Position numbers and translations under genes: made by a program. The notes beneath the pieces were generated by a model. It was not told the origin of the DNA. It did no database searches and saw only the letters and a list, made by a program, of their open reading frames with translations. Shown in pieces: positions 1 through 10,925 of a stretch of DNA of 52,147 bases (within the stretch, counting starts at the first letter, position 1; each line of letters begins with the position of its first letter). This DNA is from Prorocentrum cordatum. Taxonomy: Eukaryota > Sar > Dinophyceae > Prorocentrales > Prorocentraceae. The DNA lies in NCBI GenBank assembly GCA_963575745.1, contig CAUYUJ010003559.1, positions 69,001-121,147 on the forward strand, written 5' to 3'.

Positions 1-950
1 CGCCGAAAACGGCCCAAATGAGCCCCGAAGACGACCCCAAGAGCGCTCCAGGAGCGCTCCGAGTGGCCTCCAAGAAAGCTCAATATGGTCCCAGACGGTC
101 CAAGAGCGATCAAAGACACCGAAGACGGCCTCCAGACGGCCCAAGGTGCCCCCAAGAGCCCAAGGGGCATCCAAGATGCGCCCCAAGAGGGCCTCTAGAC
201 GCAAAAAGTTGGCCCGTTCCCTGAGTAAAACGTACATGTTTCACAAATTCGCCTTTTGGGCTTTCCGACGCTTCCGGACAGCCCAAGAGGCCCCCAAGAC
301 CGCACCAAGACGGTCCAAGAAGCCTCCAAGAGGGCCCCAAGACAGCCCAAGAGGGCGCCAAGACGGCTCAAGAGGCGCCGAAGACGGCCCAAGAGAGCCC
401 CGAAGACGGCCCCAAGAGCGCTCCAGGAGCGCTCCAAGTGGCTTCCCAGAGAGCTGAACATGGTCCCACACGGTCCAAGAGCGATCGAAAACACCCGAGA
501 TGGCCTCCAGCTGGCCCAAGACGCCCCCAAGGGGCCTCCAAGATGCGTCCCAAGAGGGTCCCTAGACGGAAAAAAATGCTCCTTTCCTTCGTAAAACGTA
601 TAGTTTTCACAAATTCGTCTCGTGCCCTGAAGACCGCCCCAAGACAGCCCAAGAGGCCCCCAAGACGGCCCCACGACGGCCCAATATGGCCCCAAGACGC
701 CCCAAGAGGTCCCCAAAACGGTCCAAGAAGGCCCCAAGACGGCACCAAGAGGGGCCCAAGAGGGCAACCAAAAATTCAAAAATCTAGCTTCCCGCCCCCA
801 CGAGCCCCAGGGGGCCCCAAGAGTGCCCCAAGAGGCCGCCAGAGGCCCCCAAGAGGCCGCCAAGACGCCCCAAGGAGCCCCCAAGAGGCCCCCAGGAGGC
901 CTCCAAAAGACCACCAGACGCTTCCGCATTGCGAGCCGTCAAGCCAACTG
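1..950. repeat. CCAAGA-type degenerate 11-12 bp repeat block 1
   Basis: The block is built almost entirely from variants of CCAAGACGGCC and CCCCCAAGAGG, spaced 11-12 bases apart. It also shows a higher-order unit of 375 bases: the stretch from about 27 to 262 recurs from about 402 to 630, including a non-repeat spacer with TTTCACAAATTCG near 240 and again near 607. Long open frames on both strands are side effects of stop-poor repeats and encode only Arg/Pro/Lys- or Gly/Trp-rich low complexity. The same family recurs in at least seven other blocks in the window. Confidence 0.85.
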
Positions 951-1435
951 CAATGCACTCCGCGCATGCAGCCTTGCTCTTCCTCGCGACGTGCTCACAA
1001 TCTTGCTCGGCGCTGTGCTACGCGACGTGCTGCTGCTACGCGAACTGTTTCGTGCGCGCTGCGAACGTCAACAGCCTCTTCACCCGTTTCGACTCATCTG
1101 CCACATCTTTCGCGGTGATGCTTCGCTGATCACAGCTTCCGCACGCTACTCTTGCTCCTTTCGTCTTCCGGTGCTCCTCCACTTGGTTGAGGGGCGAGAG
1201 GCCGACCTCCCAGAAGGACACCCCGCACCCGGGTGCACAGCACGCAAAGCGCTCGCAAAACACGCCCCAGACCACCGGCATCACGCAAACATGTGGACCC
1301 CCTACGTATCTGCCACCACCCGCGCGCGACACCGCACCCTCACACAAGACGCCGCTGGCCAGAAACTCCTGGCCTCGCAACAGTCACAGAAGGGGTCGGC
1401 GGATGTGGCGTAAGCCTGTAGAATCAGAATCTCTC
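951..1435. other. Unique-looking spacer with no gene recognised
   Basis: The CCAAGA texture stops here. The stretch contains short runs such as GTGCTGCTGCTACGCG but no open frame with a plausible product and no clear repeat. Confidence 0.5.
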
Positions 1436-1740
1436 GTGAATTTATCAATACTCGCGTCCCTGAAGCCATACACACTCGTTAATTACGAAGTATTCGCCTC
1501 CCCGAAACCATACACCCATGTAAATTAAATAATTCTCGCGCCCCCGAAGCCATAAACCTACTACACTTACTCAATATTCGTCTCCCCAAGGCCATACACC
1601 TTTGTAAATTACACAATGCTCGCGTCCCCGAAACCGTACAACTTATGTAAATTACGCAGTGTTCGCGCTCCCGAAGCCATAAACCATAGTAAATTACCTA
1701 ATGCTCGCGCCACCGAAGCCATAAACCCTCGTAAAGTAAG
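1436..1740. repeat. 42-bp minisatellite, about seven units
   Basis: The core CGAAGCCATAAACC followed by GTAAATTAC and CTCGCGT recurs at 1461, 1503, 1545, 1587, 1629, 1672 and 1714. The step is therefore 42 bases, with one of 43. Units are imperfect, at roughly 75-90 percent identity by eye. The period is a multiple of three but the units carry stops in the frames inspected, so coding is unlikely. Confidence 0.9.
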
Positions 1741-2304
1741 ATTTGCCCTCGCGTGAAGCCCCGACATTGCTTCACGTCAGCGTCCAGACATCCCAACAAA
1801 GCTCTGGCAAGTCCCATTCTAAGAGAGGGGGGCCGGCGGCATGGGGGCGAAGCCCTTACAGATAATGTGAACAAAAACAAAACAAACATATTGACACAGA
1901 GACGTACGAACAGAAGAGGCTGGTGGTAGGGGAGCGCGAGGCACAGGGATGGTAATAGTGGGCAACATGGCTTGCCACATCGCATCCATCCCACCATGCA
2001 TGTCCCCCCTGACGCTGCCAACAACGTGCCGTCCTGGTGACGGAAGGGCTACGAATCCCATCGAATGCATCTGCCGGCATTCATTCCCGCACCTAGACCT
2101 ACGGCCCAAGCAGCGCTATCCACAAGCTCGCGCGACCCGGTATCGGCCGCCACGCTGCAGCCCCCCCTCCTGCCCAGCCCATCCCCAATCCCGGTGGAAA
2201 TCCCGAGAGATGAAACACCTGTAAGAGAGGGCGAACTATCTTTCCAATCATCTCCGCTGCAACCCCCCCTGGGCATGTTTTGATCGTATGTCATTCGTAT
2301 GGTC
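1741..2304. other. Spacer with no recognised feature
   Basis: Mixed-composition DNA. Short open frames on both strands have no recognisable domain. No tandem repeat or inverted repeat was found by eye. Confidence 0.4.
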
Positions 2305-2313
2305 GCCTTGCCG

Positions 2314-2471
2314 TTAGGTCGGGCATGTACAGGCGGATTTTGGATGGAAGAATTTGCAACGTCAAAAAAGTACTCAAAAAGTGATTTAAAACAATAGTAG
2401 AAAATCGCCCCTACATTATTTGTTTATACTAATTTCGAATTTCCCTCCTGTAGAGGGACACGCCCGACTAA
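2314..2471. mobile_element. Small TIR element with 8-bp duplication, copy 1
   Basis: This is a non-coding element of about 158 bases. The left end reads TTAGGTCGGGCATGT then ACAGGCGGATTTTGG. The right end, read on the other strand, is TTAGTCGGGCGTGTCCC followed by TCTACAGGAGG. The inner part is AT-rich. Flanks are GCCTTGCC at 2305-2312 and ACCTTACC at 2472-2479, an 8-bp pair with two transitions. The short length, terminal inverted repeats and absence of coding capacity fit a MITE. Two further copies lie at 3474 and 27111. Confidence 0.8.
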
Positions 2472-2769
2472 ACCTTACCATGAGGGAAGCGGGTACTGGA
2501 CCCCGGTGCCTTTCCCCTGGACCAGCTTCTGCTTCTCATCCCGAGACTGTGTTCTGCTGCGGGGGGCCCGAACACTTCCAAAAAGGTCCATGACCCCGTT
2601 CCCGCAAGACCCCTCTGCTTGATGGCGATCCCTGGTTCGGCGGTCCACAATCGACGATTCCAGGACACGACCTGGGGTGCGCTCCGACCAGAATTTCGAG
2701 GCAGATCCAGCCGTGGAGACGAGGACGCTCCAGGAGGGGGGGAGGAAATTACGCAATTTCGACGTCCGA

Positions 2770-2930
2770 ACCTCGACGACGACGACGACGACGACGACGA
2801 GGACGAGGAGCACGACGACGACGACGAAGACGAAGACGAGGACGAGGACGAGGACGAGCGAGGACGAGGACGAGAACGAGGACGGCGACGACGACGAGAA
2901 CGACGACGACGACGATGACGAGTCGCGGAC
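2770..2930. repeat. (GAC)n / (GAG)n trinucleotide tract
   Basis: Dense GAC and GAG triplets give poly-Asp, poly-Arg or poly-Ser in the different frames. It sits in a 2,480-3,185 spacer in which no gene is recognised. The spacer also holds GGTTCAAATCC near 3128, which resembles a Pol III B box but has no tRNA fold around it. Confidence 0.85.
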
Positions 2931-3184
2931 TGGGGGCGTTCATGAGGGGGGTGCTCAAGACGGGGCATGTGCGCGGACGAGGGGGGGACCGGGTGACGTC
3001 TTGAAATGAGAAGGGGGGGCCATGAAATCTGGAAGATATCCGCCGACCCCCGCTTGCATGGGATAAAAAAGCGTGTGAGACATGTGAGACATTTGGCTGT
3101 CCCCCTCCCCCTTTCCCATTCTCCCAGGGTTCAAATCCGATTAGAGGGGGGGGGAGGTTGGGGGACGAACTCGTCAACGCACCC

Positions 3185-3465
3185 CTGGGGCCTCTGGAGC
3201 CTGCAAAAAGTCCAAGACAGCCCAACAAGGCCCAGATAGTGCCGAGACAGTCGAAGAGAGCGCCATGACGGCCAAGGGTAGCCCCACGACGATCCAAGAT
3301 GGCTTCAAAATGGCCCACGAGGCCCACAAGACGGCCCGAAAGCGCCTCCGGAGGATCGCCGACTGGGCCCCCAAGAGGCCAGACTCATACCATTCCCTTG
3401 GGACAACTATGTTCAACACATTCGCATTTTCGCATTTTACGTACTCGCAGCGAACACGACGGTCC
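3185..3465. repeat. CCAAGA-type repeat block 2
   Basis: Repeats such as CCAAGACAGCCCAACAAGG and CCACGACGATCCAAGATGG have the same 11-12 base rhythm as the block at the window start. The small TIR element copy 2 is inserted directly into this block, because its duplicated flank AAGTGGCC is itself repeat sequence. Confidence 0.7.
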
Positions 3466-3473
3466 AAGTGGCC

Positions 3474-3523
3474 TTAGGTCGGGCATGCCATGTCCTCCTA
3501 CATGCGGATTTGGGAGTTTTTTG

Positions 3524-3560
<37 letters not shown>

Positions 3561-3669
3561 TATAGAAAGCAAACATGATCAAACATAGTCAAGCATAGTC
3601 AACAACTCGTCCCCATATTACTTGACTACTTTTCAATATTTCGCCTGTAGAGGGACATGCAAGACTTAA
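3474..3669. mobile_element. Small TIR element with 8-bp duplication, copy 2
   Basis: This copy is 196 bases and has a perfect 8-bp target duplication, AAGTGGCC, at 3466-3473 and 3670-3677. That fixes the ends exactly: TTAGGTCGGGCATG on the left, and on the right TTAAGTCTTGCATG when read on the other strand. The subterminal TACA-GCGGATTT and CCTGTAGAGGGACATG match copies 1 and 3. A (TA)n run at about 3530-3557 has expanded inside it, and a short GTCAA/GCATAGTCAA repeat follows. It has no coding capacity. Confidence 0.9.
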
Positions 3670-3990
3670 AAGTGGCCCCCCAAGGCGGCTCAAGAGGGCT
3701 CAACGACAGCCCCGTGGCTTCCCAGCACGGCCCCCAAGACGCCCACATGGAGGGCCCCGAGCGGGCTCCAAGAAAGCCCGAGAGAGGGAATGCGAACTGA
3801 CATTTTGAGCCTTTCCCAGCGAGATGGCCCCTCGAGCCCACCAGAGGCCGCCGAGAGCCCTCCAAGAGGCCTCCAACACGCCCCAAGAAGCCCACATGCC
3901 CCCAAGAATTCTCCAAGCGGCCCCAGAGAGGCATCCCAAGAGACCCTCAGATTCATCCAGGAGGCTCCTGACCAAGATATATCTTCCAAA
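3670..3990. repeat. CCAAGA-type repeat block 3
   Basis: This is the continuation of block 2 on the other side of the inserted TIR element, with CCCCCAAGACGCCC and CTCCAAGAGGCCTCC variants. Blocks 2 and 3 were probably one array before the insertion. Confidence 0.75.
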
Positions 3991-4670
3991 ATCGTCTAAA
4001 ACACTCACTCTTTGTGGAGGTCGGCGGAATAGCGAAAGGCACTTGAATCATGCCCCCGTCCATAAAGTCCCTCACCTACTGTTGACGTCGCAAAGATAGC
4101 GTCATGGATCTCCGAAAAACACGCTACCCCGAAGAGGCGATCCCACCGCGAGGGCCCTTCTGCGCATGCCATCCCCCTGCGAGGGTCTCGTCGGTGCACA
4201 GTATCCCCTTGCCAGGGCTTCCTCGGTTCGCGCTCGCGCTGTCCTCAAAGTGCGGGATCGTGTGTAACAAGCAGGCCAGCGACGCCACGCATCTTTGCGG
4301 CGCCCACCGCTGTCATCACCCCCCTCTAGGCTGCGCCCGAGCGGACGGCTAGACACCGGGAGCTGCAGCCGGGCGGGCGAGCCCTACAGGCCAGCGCCTA
4401 CCCGAAGAGGCTCGCGGCTGGCTGCAGGGGAGGGAGGCCCGGCTTGTCCTCCAGGCTCGCTCGCGCTTCGGGTGGAAGTGGCCTTCGCCCACCCTGACAT
4501 CTACGGCAGTCTCGTGTCGCGCAGACTTCGGCGTTGGCCTTTTACACTGCGGGGATCCTTCAACCTGGAAGGATCGGCCGTTTCCGAAACGTCAGATCGT
4601 CGAACACCGACCGATTCTAGGTCGCCAGCGGCGGCGGGGTCGCCGCCACTCGACACGACGCGAACCTACC
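3991..4670. other. Spacer with no recognised gene
   Basis: GC-rich DNA with several overlapping short open frames, none with a recognisable domain. No array is evident. Confidence 0.4.
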
Positions 4671-4862
4671 GTAGAGGCCTCACAGTTGGGGTCCGAGTGG
4701 ATGGGGTCGAAGGATCGCGCAGCATCCCAGATGCATCGCCTATACATCGGCGACGCCGGTGGAGAAAATCAGGCTCCACACCGCGCTGGATCGGCGATGC
4801 GTCGGCCATGCGGCGCCATCCTCCGACCCCGTCCACTCCGACCCCATGTGGGAAGCCTAGAA
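4671..4862. mobile_element. Foldback (palindromic) element
   Basis: Two arms of about 50 bases face each other. The left arm at 4671-4723 contains GGGGTCCGAGTGGATGGGG; the right arm at 4807-4862 read on the other strand contains GGGGTCGGAGTGGACGGGG, with matching AAGGATCGCGCAGCAT and GAGGATGGCGCCGCAT extensions. The loop side carries ATGCATCGCC and GGCGATGCG palindromes and a small GTGGAG...CTCCAC hairpin. No target duplication could be fixed. A second palindromic element with the same GCATCGGCGATGC core is at 49,103. Confidence 0.7.
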
Positions 4863-6199
4863 CATCCCAAGGATCTCCGACGATCTGCCGTTTATAAGTC
4901 CGGGCGTGTTCCTCGATGTCGGTCCCTTGGGGCCCGTGCTCGGGCCCCGGGGCCATCAGAAATGGATCGGGGGCGAAAAACTACATCCAGGGGATTCGGG
5001 ACCTCTGGGGCCGCGGGTTGAAACAATCAGATCGGCAGATGTTTGGGATCCTCGCGCAGTGAAAGAATGATTGCGGAAGGTTGGGTCAATCGTCGGCCTC
5101 CATGGGGCCTTGTTGCCAACCCCGGGGGCGTCAAGAAACGACTCAGCATGAAAAGCTGGTCCCGGGGAAGGGGTGCATTGCAGTCCTCTGGGGGGGCCGT
5201 CTGGGCAAGGCGACCCTGGTGCTGCAAGGGAGGCCCAGACGGCCTCGCCAGCGTGGCAGATTGGCAGTCCACGCGCAGATGGAGACGGCCAGGACAAGAC
5301 GACAGAAACATTTGCCACACCTGCTGCATGTGTCGCCTTCCTCTTCCCTCTCTTTCCTACCTCCGCGCCATCCCCTCTCCCCACTCCCTCACTTCCTTCC
5401 GCATAACAGGGGAAATCATACTCCTCTCGTTTTGTGCCCCCAGTTATGGCGCGCATGTGGCAGCTACCCTACTTACGATCTACTTTTCGAAAAGGCAAGG
5501 ACCAGCTGAGGTGGGCTCAAGAGACAACTGAAGGATTGAAGGCCGCAAGAGGACGGGCGAATGGGCATGACGACGAGTGTGACCACGGACGAGAGAGAGA
5601 GAGAGAGGAAACGATAACGAAAAGAAGCTACGCTTCGAACGACACGTGGCATAGCTAGGGGAAACGAACAATACGAAAGACGCGGGGGGAAAAAAGGGGT
5701 TTAACGAAAGATAAAGAAAGGCATAAGGGATAGCTGTTGGAACAACGCTTGGTGCGGCTCAAGATCCGCCCGAGACCCCGCGCACCGTGGAAGAAACAAA
5801 CGATGAACGAGAGTAATATAGCGGGCAACGGAACATCGACGTAGTGAGACGAAGGAACCTCGGCCACCCAACTCCGTACCCTCGCATCTACGCCCCCCCC
5901 CTTTGATTTGCTAAGCCCTCGGAAGAGAAAACAAATGAGGTCCCGAAAGGTTCCCCACAGGGCTGTGGAGAGCCCAAAGGAGGCTTCAATCTGCCGCCAA
6001 TGGGCCCCAAGAGGGTCCCGAGTAGGCCGATGCATAGGACCAACAAATCAAAAACAATGCCAAGCCGCGTTAGAATGCGCTAAACGCAGCTCAACAAAGC
6101 TAAACCGCGCCACTCCTGCCTAAACTAAGGTGAGCTAAGCTACGCTGAGGTACGCTCGTCTACGCCATGGCACGCTGCTCTAGGCAGTGCCAGCTTGTG
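4863..6199. other. Spacer with weak 10-base rhythm at its end, no gene
   Basis: Nothing recognisable as a gene. A (GA)n run lies at about 5590-5612. From 6060 to 6190 there is a loose repetition of AAGCTACGCT/GTACGCTCGTC words, about 9-12 bases apart. Open frames here are short and compositionally biased. Confidence 0.45.
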
Positions 6200-8420
6200 C
6201 TATACGCAGCCAAGATCCGAGAGTGCGCGCCCGTGGAACACTCCCACAAGGGGCCCCCCCTTAGCTGCCCCCCTCTCCTGGACCTCCCCTGCCCGAAGCC
6301 CCCCCCGCCCCCCGCCCCCCCTATTTTCCCCGGCCCCTTGAAAGCCCCCCCCCTCCCCGCCTTTCGCGCTCGGGAAGCTGCCCCCCTCCCTTTCCAGGGG
6401 GGGGGGGCTGGCGAGCGCCGCTGGGGCGGGCTCGCACCCGGTCTGGTGAGGGAGTGAGGGACTAGGAGCTCGACCGCGACGCATCATACGGTCATCATCT
6501 CCCTGTTCGTCCTCGTCGCCCATTGGCGAAAGACTTGGATCGTCATGGTATTTCTTCTTCCTTATCGAGGGTAGGCGGCCTCGCGCTCGCCCCGGACTGC
6601 TCGCGGACCGATCTGACGCAACGGAAGTGTGCTGAAATTCTTCATTATGCCCAAGCTCATATTGAATACGTTCAGATAGGTCGCCAGCGTCGCGCGGGTT
6701 TCCCCGCAGTGGGTCATCATCGATCGATTCCGTGTTTGTCGGACTTCCAATCACCTCAGGATAGAGAATTGCATGTGCATCTTCATCTGTTGCAGGAGTG
6801 GTAGAATCTGAGTCCGCGGGTGTCCCCGCCATGCCAAAATCACCTTCGACGGGCATATGGAAATTCTCGACAAACTCAATATCTGCAGGTTGCCCCGCGA
6901 TGGGTGCACCCAGCCACTCTGCCAAATCGATGTCGCCGTGGCCAGCGAACACCTCCTCGAACAGCTCGTCGGCGAAATTCTCGAAGGTCATACTGGCACT
7001 TAGATACCTGGCAGCCATGACGTGAATGACTGTGGCTGAGCCGTCGGCGGAGTCGGCCAGTATTGACCCCCAGTCCACACGCTGCATGTCGGAATCCGTT
7101 TGAGTCAAATGTGTTGACGGACCCCTGCCTCTTCCATCACCTTGGGGGCACTCGCGTCGGAAATGTTGCGCGCTGTGGCATATGTCGCACTCCGTGGTTT
7201 TACCGTTGGCATAGTTTGGATTTCCTCGTCCTTTACCTGTACTTGATTGTTTGCCTACGGTAAACATTTCTTCATGCTGGGGCCCAGTGCGAGACGCTAG
7301 GAATGTTAGTACGCCTCTACCGTGTAGTCGCCGACGCTTACCTTTGCCTTTACTTCGACCCTTGCCTTGTCCTTTAAGTGTCCGCCGTGCCATACGTCTT
7401 ACCCTTCTGACTGGTTTATTCGTGAATCTCCGCCAACGGCGCTCGTGATTTTTGATAGCCCTAAAATAGCCACTGAGCTTGCTGCTCTTCGGTGAGGTAT
7501 GTAGGCATATCAGCATAGTCCAAAGCGGTAGCTTCATCATCAGAAGACGTATCGACGTCGGTGCGAGTCGAAGTCGGACTCGGCGGGTTGCCCCTCAGAG
7601 CCCATTAGGGACATAGCTTGTACAGGGGAGACCGCATCGAGCGGTCCCCTAGATCTGGCCCGGGGGTCTTGCGACCCCGAGGCCCCTCCGCCATTTGGAG
7701 CCAACAGTGTAGTGGTCTCAGTCGGTGGTATATCATCGTTCCAGACGTTGTTAGCAGGTTGCCCTGCGCTGGCCTGTATGGAAGGTCTCGGTTCGGTGAC
7801 CGTGACTAAAAATACCGCCGACATTGCGCGGGGTCCTCTCAGCTATGTGCATAGCACCTCATACGTTAAAGTAGAGTGTCACATTGTGCTTGGTCCCTCG
7901 GCATGCGCTGGTTCAGGAGGCTGCAAGAGCTACTGTGCCCGCGACGTCCCCACTCCCAGAGTTCTGAATAATATTACTGTTTATATCTGGAAGTTGGGGA
8001 TGTTGAAGCTGGCGGCTTCGGCTTCGTAGCGGGCTACCTCGAATCGTGCTAACGTCTGGTCGATTCGTTCTCCCGCGTGGACACGAAACTCGATGAGAGC
8101 CGTGCCAGAGTTAAGCTGGCGTGGTTCTCGAACTTCGTACTTAAGAGGAACATAGTGTAGGTGACGCCGTGGCTGTGGCGACCACCTTTAGTGACACCAA
8201 AATTGATGACTGCTGGGGGAACTCTCATGGCTATGGTCCGCGCGAGCCCTCCAAGACCGCGCTGTAGTGCGGCGGCCTGCTGGAAGGGCGTCACGTTGCC
8301 TGTGGCCACATTGGTCCAGGCGTGCACCTCGCGGACACGCTCGCGAAATGGTACCTGGCCGGCTGGCTCCCACTGGGGGCCAGTCGTCCGAGTGTCGCCT
8401 CCGCCCCGCAGATGTCCCAC
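6200..8420 (-). pseudogene. Broken retroelement gag, copy A
   Basis: Three open pieces on the minus strand follow one another. The first (8420-8049) is a capsid-like Gag segment with HAWTN and a helix-rich LQRGLGGLARTIA stretch. The second (7824-7540) is an acidic linker with AGQPA repeats. The third (7540-6200) is a Lys/Gly/Arg-rich region leading to one CCHC knuckle, CDICHSAQHFRREC (C-x2-C-x4-H-x4-C), near 7160. The frame reads PTYLTEEQQAQ and then hits a stop at a TTTT run near 7465, where a one-base shift joins the next piece. The end near 6470-6200 runs into C- and G-homopolymer DNA. Copy B at 17,152-18,606 is clearly homologous and in the same orientation. No protease, integrase or RT was found nearby, so this is a gag-only remnant of what is probably a dinoflagellate copia-type element. 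Confidence 0.75.
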
Positions 8421-8619
8421 CGCACATCCAAGAACGACCCGTATGAGCCCAAATATAGTAACCCCAATCCAATGGCCTCGTAGGTCGTAGTCGGGTGTAG
8501 TCGGTGGAGACTCGTACTTTGTCGTCGTAAGTCTGCGTGGGGTCGGAGGCGGCAGTGTTATCGCATGTATCCATGCATTATGTCTTCGAAGAAATTTCCA
8601 CTTGGAGTAGGTGGGTGGA

Positions 8620-9110
8620 CTTCAGGAGTGTGGTAGTGCAGGGATGTAGGGTATGAGTAAGAGACCTCCACTGGAGCAGAGGTGTCGCTGCAAGCTTCCT
8701 TGCGGTGTTGCGTAGCTATGTACATTCCTCCGCGCAATGCCACTGCACCCTGATGTTCCACCGTATCTGCAGTCCACCAGAAAGTGCCGTGGATGGTGAG
8801 GAGTAGAGCAAGAGCTGACCACCATAGGCCAGCTCCGCTACCAAGTTTGAAAGGGGGCTGGAAGGCCCAGCCAACAGCTTCGCCCCAGGCGAAGCCAAGC
8901 TCCCGCTCTGTTGTATCGTAGTAGCGATAGTCTCAATGTAAGAGGAGATGCCATCTCAAGTAAGAAGGGATACCTTTTAGTCTCGATAGCAATTGTGTGC
9001 CTCGCGGTGAGGCACAGTCAAATCTAGGCGGCCGGCCGCTTGAGCCAAGGCGGCCGCGGGCGCACGTTCGCTTCCAATCCTTACGCCCCCCAGCTCGCTT
9101 TAGAGTGCAA
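8620..9110 (-). repeat. 5-prime non-coding part of retroelement copy A
   Basis: This matches 18,890-19,392 in order and orientation. Shared landmarks are ACTTGGAGTA, GTGCAGGGATGTAGG, CGCTACCAAGTTTGAAA and the palindrome GCGGCCGGCCGCTTGAGCC followed by GCGGCCGC. Both copies stop at CCAGCTC-TTTAGAG, and CCAAGA-type repeats begin immediately beyond. This is likely the leader or LTR-side region of the element, but I could not find a paired LTR. Confidence 0.65.
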
Positions 9111-9640
9111 GATGCTTCCAAGACGACCCAAGATGCGCCAAAGACGGCCTAAGATGGCCTCACAGTGGTCCAAGACAGACCAACAGGCCCTAAAGACGGC
9201 CCAAGAGCCCACAGGTGGTCCTCCAGGAAGGCCCCCACGAGGCCAAAATCACATACTTTTCTGTGGGCTCGGCGGATTTATGTTTTGCCACTTTTTCGGC
9301 TTATGACGGCCCCAGAGACCACCAACATCGCCCCAAGATCGCCCAGGAGGTCTCCAAGGAGGCCCCATGACGGCCAACGAGGCCCGCCAAATGGCCCCAA
9401 GAGGGCCCCAAGACGACCCAGGAGGCTTCCAATGCGCCCAAGCTGGCCTCCAAGACAGCCCTGAAGCGCGCCAACAAGGCTTCAAGTTGGCCCAGAGTGG
9501 CCGCCGAGACGTCTTCCGATGACGTCAGAAGGTCCAGGATAGCCTTAAGACGGCAAGCCCCAAGAAGCCCCCAAAGTCCCCCAAGAGGCTCAAGGAGGCC
9601 CCCTGAGATGCCTCAAAGAGGCCCCCACCCACAAGAGTGC
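9111..9640. repeat. CCAAGA-type repeat block 4
   Basis: Runs of CCAAGACGACCCAAGATGCG and CCCCAAGAGG variants abut the end of retroelement copy A. A spacer near 9245-9300 interrupts the rhythm (ACATACTTTTCTGTGGG, then TTTTTCGGCTTATGACGG). Confidence 0.8.
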
Positions 9641-9659
9641 CCCAAGAGGCTCCTCCTCT

Positions 9660-9851
9660 CTTCTCTCTCTCTCTTTCTCTCTCCTCCTCTGCTTCTTTCT
9701 CCCCCACTTGCTCCCCGAAGGGTTTCCACAACGGCAGGGGGAACACGTAGTCCGATAGCTTGGCCGAGCTCTGGCCACAACGTTCGGCCACAGAGGCGCT
9801 TCCAACAAGGCAGGGGGCGGCGGCAATTCACCATAGGCGTCTTCGATAAAA
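9660..9851. repeat. Dispersed repeat with GTCCGATAGCTTGGCC core, copy 1
   Basis: A CT-rich run leads into TTTCCACAACGGCAGGGGG, AACACGTAGTCCGATAGCTT, then GAGGCGCTTCCAA-AAGGCAGGGGGCGGCGG and GGCGTCTTCGAT followed by an A/T run. The same order is found at 10,756-10,925 and 19,640-19,778. No open frame, TIR or tRNA-like promoter was found in it. Confidence 0.7.
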
Positions 9852-10065
9852 ATATGCCCCCTCCTCCTCCTCCTCCAACCCCACCCTGGGCCGCCCCCAT
9901 CCTCAGAGTCTCCTGGCCGAGCTGGTAACTGTTGCAAGGGAGGGGGCCCAACGGGGAGGTGATAGGGGGCGGGTCACATCGTCCCTTCCCTCTCTCTGTG
10001 AGCAGAGGCAAGCCTAGCTGGCTCCTCGGCTGATCCTTATCTGTTCTGGCTTCCCGCCCGGGCAG

Positions 10066-10206
10066 TCGGAGCTCGTTGTCGACACCCTGGAACCCTCCTC
10101 CTGGCTGAGCCTGGCCACGAACTCCCGCACCTGCCGCACCTGGCTGTGCAACGCGCGGGTGGGCAGTCACCCGGCCCGCTGGCGGCCCCTAGCTGCCGTC
10201 GGCCAG
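10066..10206 (+). CDS. Exon-like segment, weak F-box resemblance, strand uncertain
   Basis: A pyrimidine-rich stretch ending CCCGGGCAG precedes an open, GC3-rich segment that reads ELVVDTLEPSSWLSLA and then SRTCRTWL...RWRPL, ending at CAG before GTTCAC. The spacing of L, P, W, R and W resembles an F-box (a Skp1-binding helical motif), but this is judgement by eye. The opposite strand also has a GC3-rich open frame here (VRQVREFVARLSQEE), and other exon-like pieces nearby are on the minus strand, so the strand is not settled. No continuation was found on either side. Confidence 0.2.
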
Positions 10207-10489
10207 GTTCACCTGCGCACCGCAGGCAATTTCGTCCATCCATCCCTCCTCCTTCTTGCTTTCTTCCCTCCTCCTCCATCACCCAGCCTCTCTCCTTACT
10301 CCTCCTCCTCTTCCCTTCTCCTGCTTCCGCTGATCCTCCTCCTCGGGTGGATTGACACCAGACAGAACGGCAGAAGGACCAGTGGGAGCAGGAGCAGAAG
10401 CTCTGGACGTAGGAGGCGCAGCAGGTGGGGGGGCAGTAGGCGCAGGAACAGCAAGATGGATGAGCAGGATGAGAAAAGAGGGAGGGCAG

Positions 10490-10537
10490 GAGGAGGAGGA
10501 GGAGGAGGAGGAGGAGGAGGAGGAGGAGGAGGGGAAG
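10490..10537. repeat. (GGA)n microsatellite
   Basis: About 15 GGA triplets lie in a 10,230-10,755 stretch that alternates CCT-rich and GGA-rich runs. The adjacent long open frames are produced by this composition. Confidence 0.85.
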
Positions 10538-10755
10538 GGATCGAGAGGAGAAGGGGGCGACGATTCCAGGTTCCATGGGGGATCAGTGCCGAAGGAGCAG
10601 CCCTGAGCCTGGGCATCCTCGCCATCCTCATCCGCACTGTCGCTGCAGACTCCAAGGCCTCCTCATCCTCGTCTTCCTCCTCCTCATAATCATCCCTCTC
10701 CTCCTCATCCTCTTCGGCCTCCTCCTCCTCCTAATCATCCTCTTTCCCTCGTTCG

Positions 10756-10925
10756 TTTCTTGCTCTCTCTCTCTCTCTTTCTCTCTCCATCTCTCTTTCT
10801 CTTCCTCCCCCAAGTGCTCCCCAAAAGGTCTCCACAACGGCTGCTGGAACACATAGTCCGATAGCTTGGCCAGACTACTTGCAGGCGGCGGTGGTGGTTC
10901 GCCGCAGGCGTCCTCAACAACCTAC
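10756..10925. repeat. Dispersed repeat with GTCCGATAGCTTGGCC core, copy 2
   Basis: A CT-rich run, then GTGCTCCCCAAAAGGTCTCC, ACAACGGCTGCTGGAACACA, TAGTCCGATAGCTTGGCC and GCAGGCGTCCTC. Order and spacing match copy 1, 1.1 kb to the left in the same orientation. It is shorter at the right end. Confidence 0.65.

Noticed and set aside
195-1118. Frames of 226-244 residues in the first block
   Set aside because: They are low-complexity readings of the CCAAGA repeat (Trp/Gly/Leu on one strand, Arg/Pro/Lys on the other).
3120-3140. GGTTCAAATCC, similar to a tRNA B box
   Set aside because: The adjacent bases do not form a T-arm and no A box or acceptor stem is found around it.
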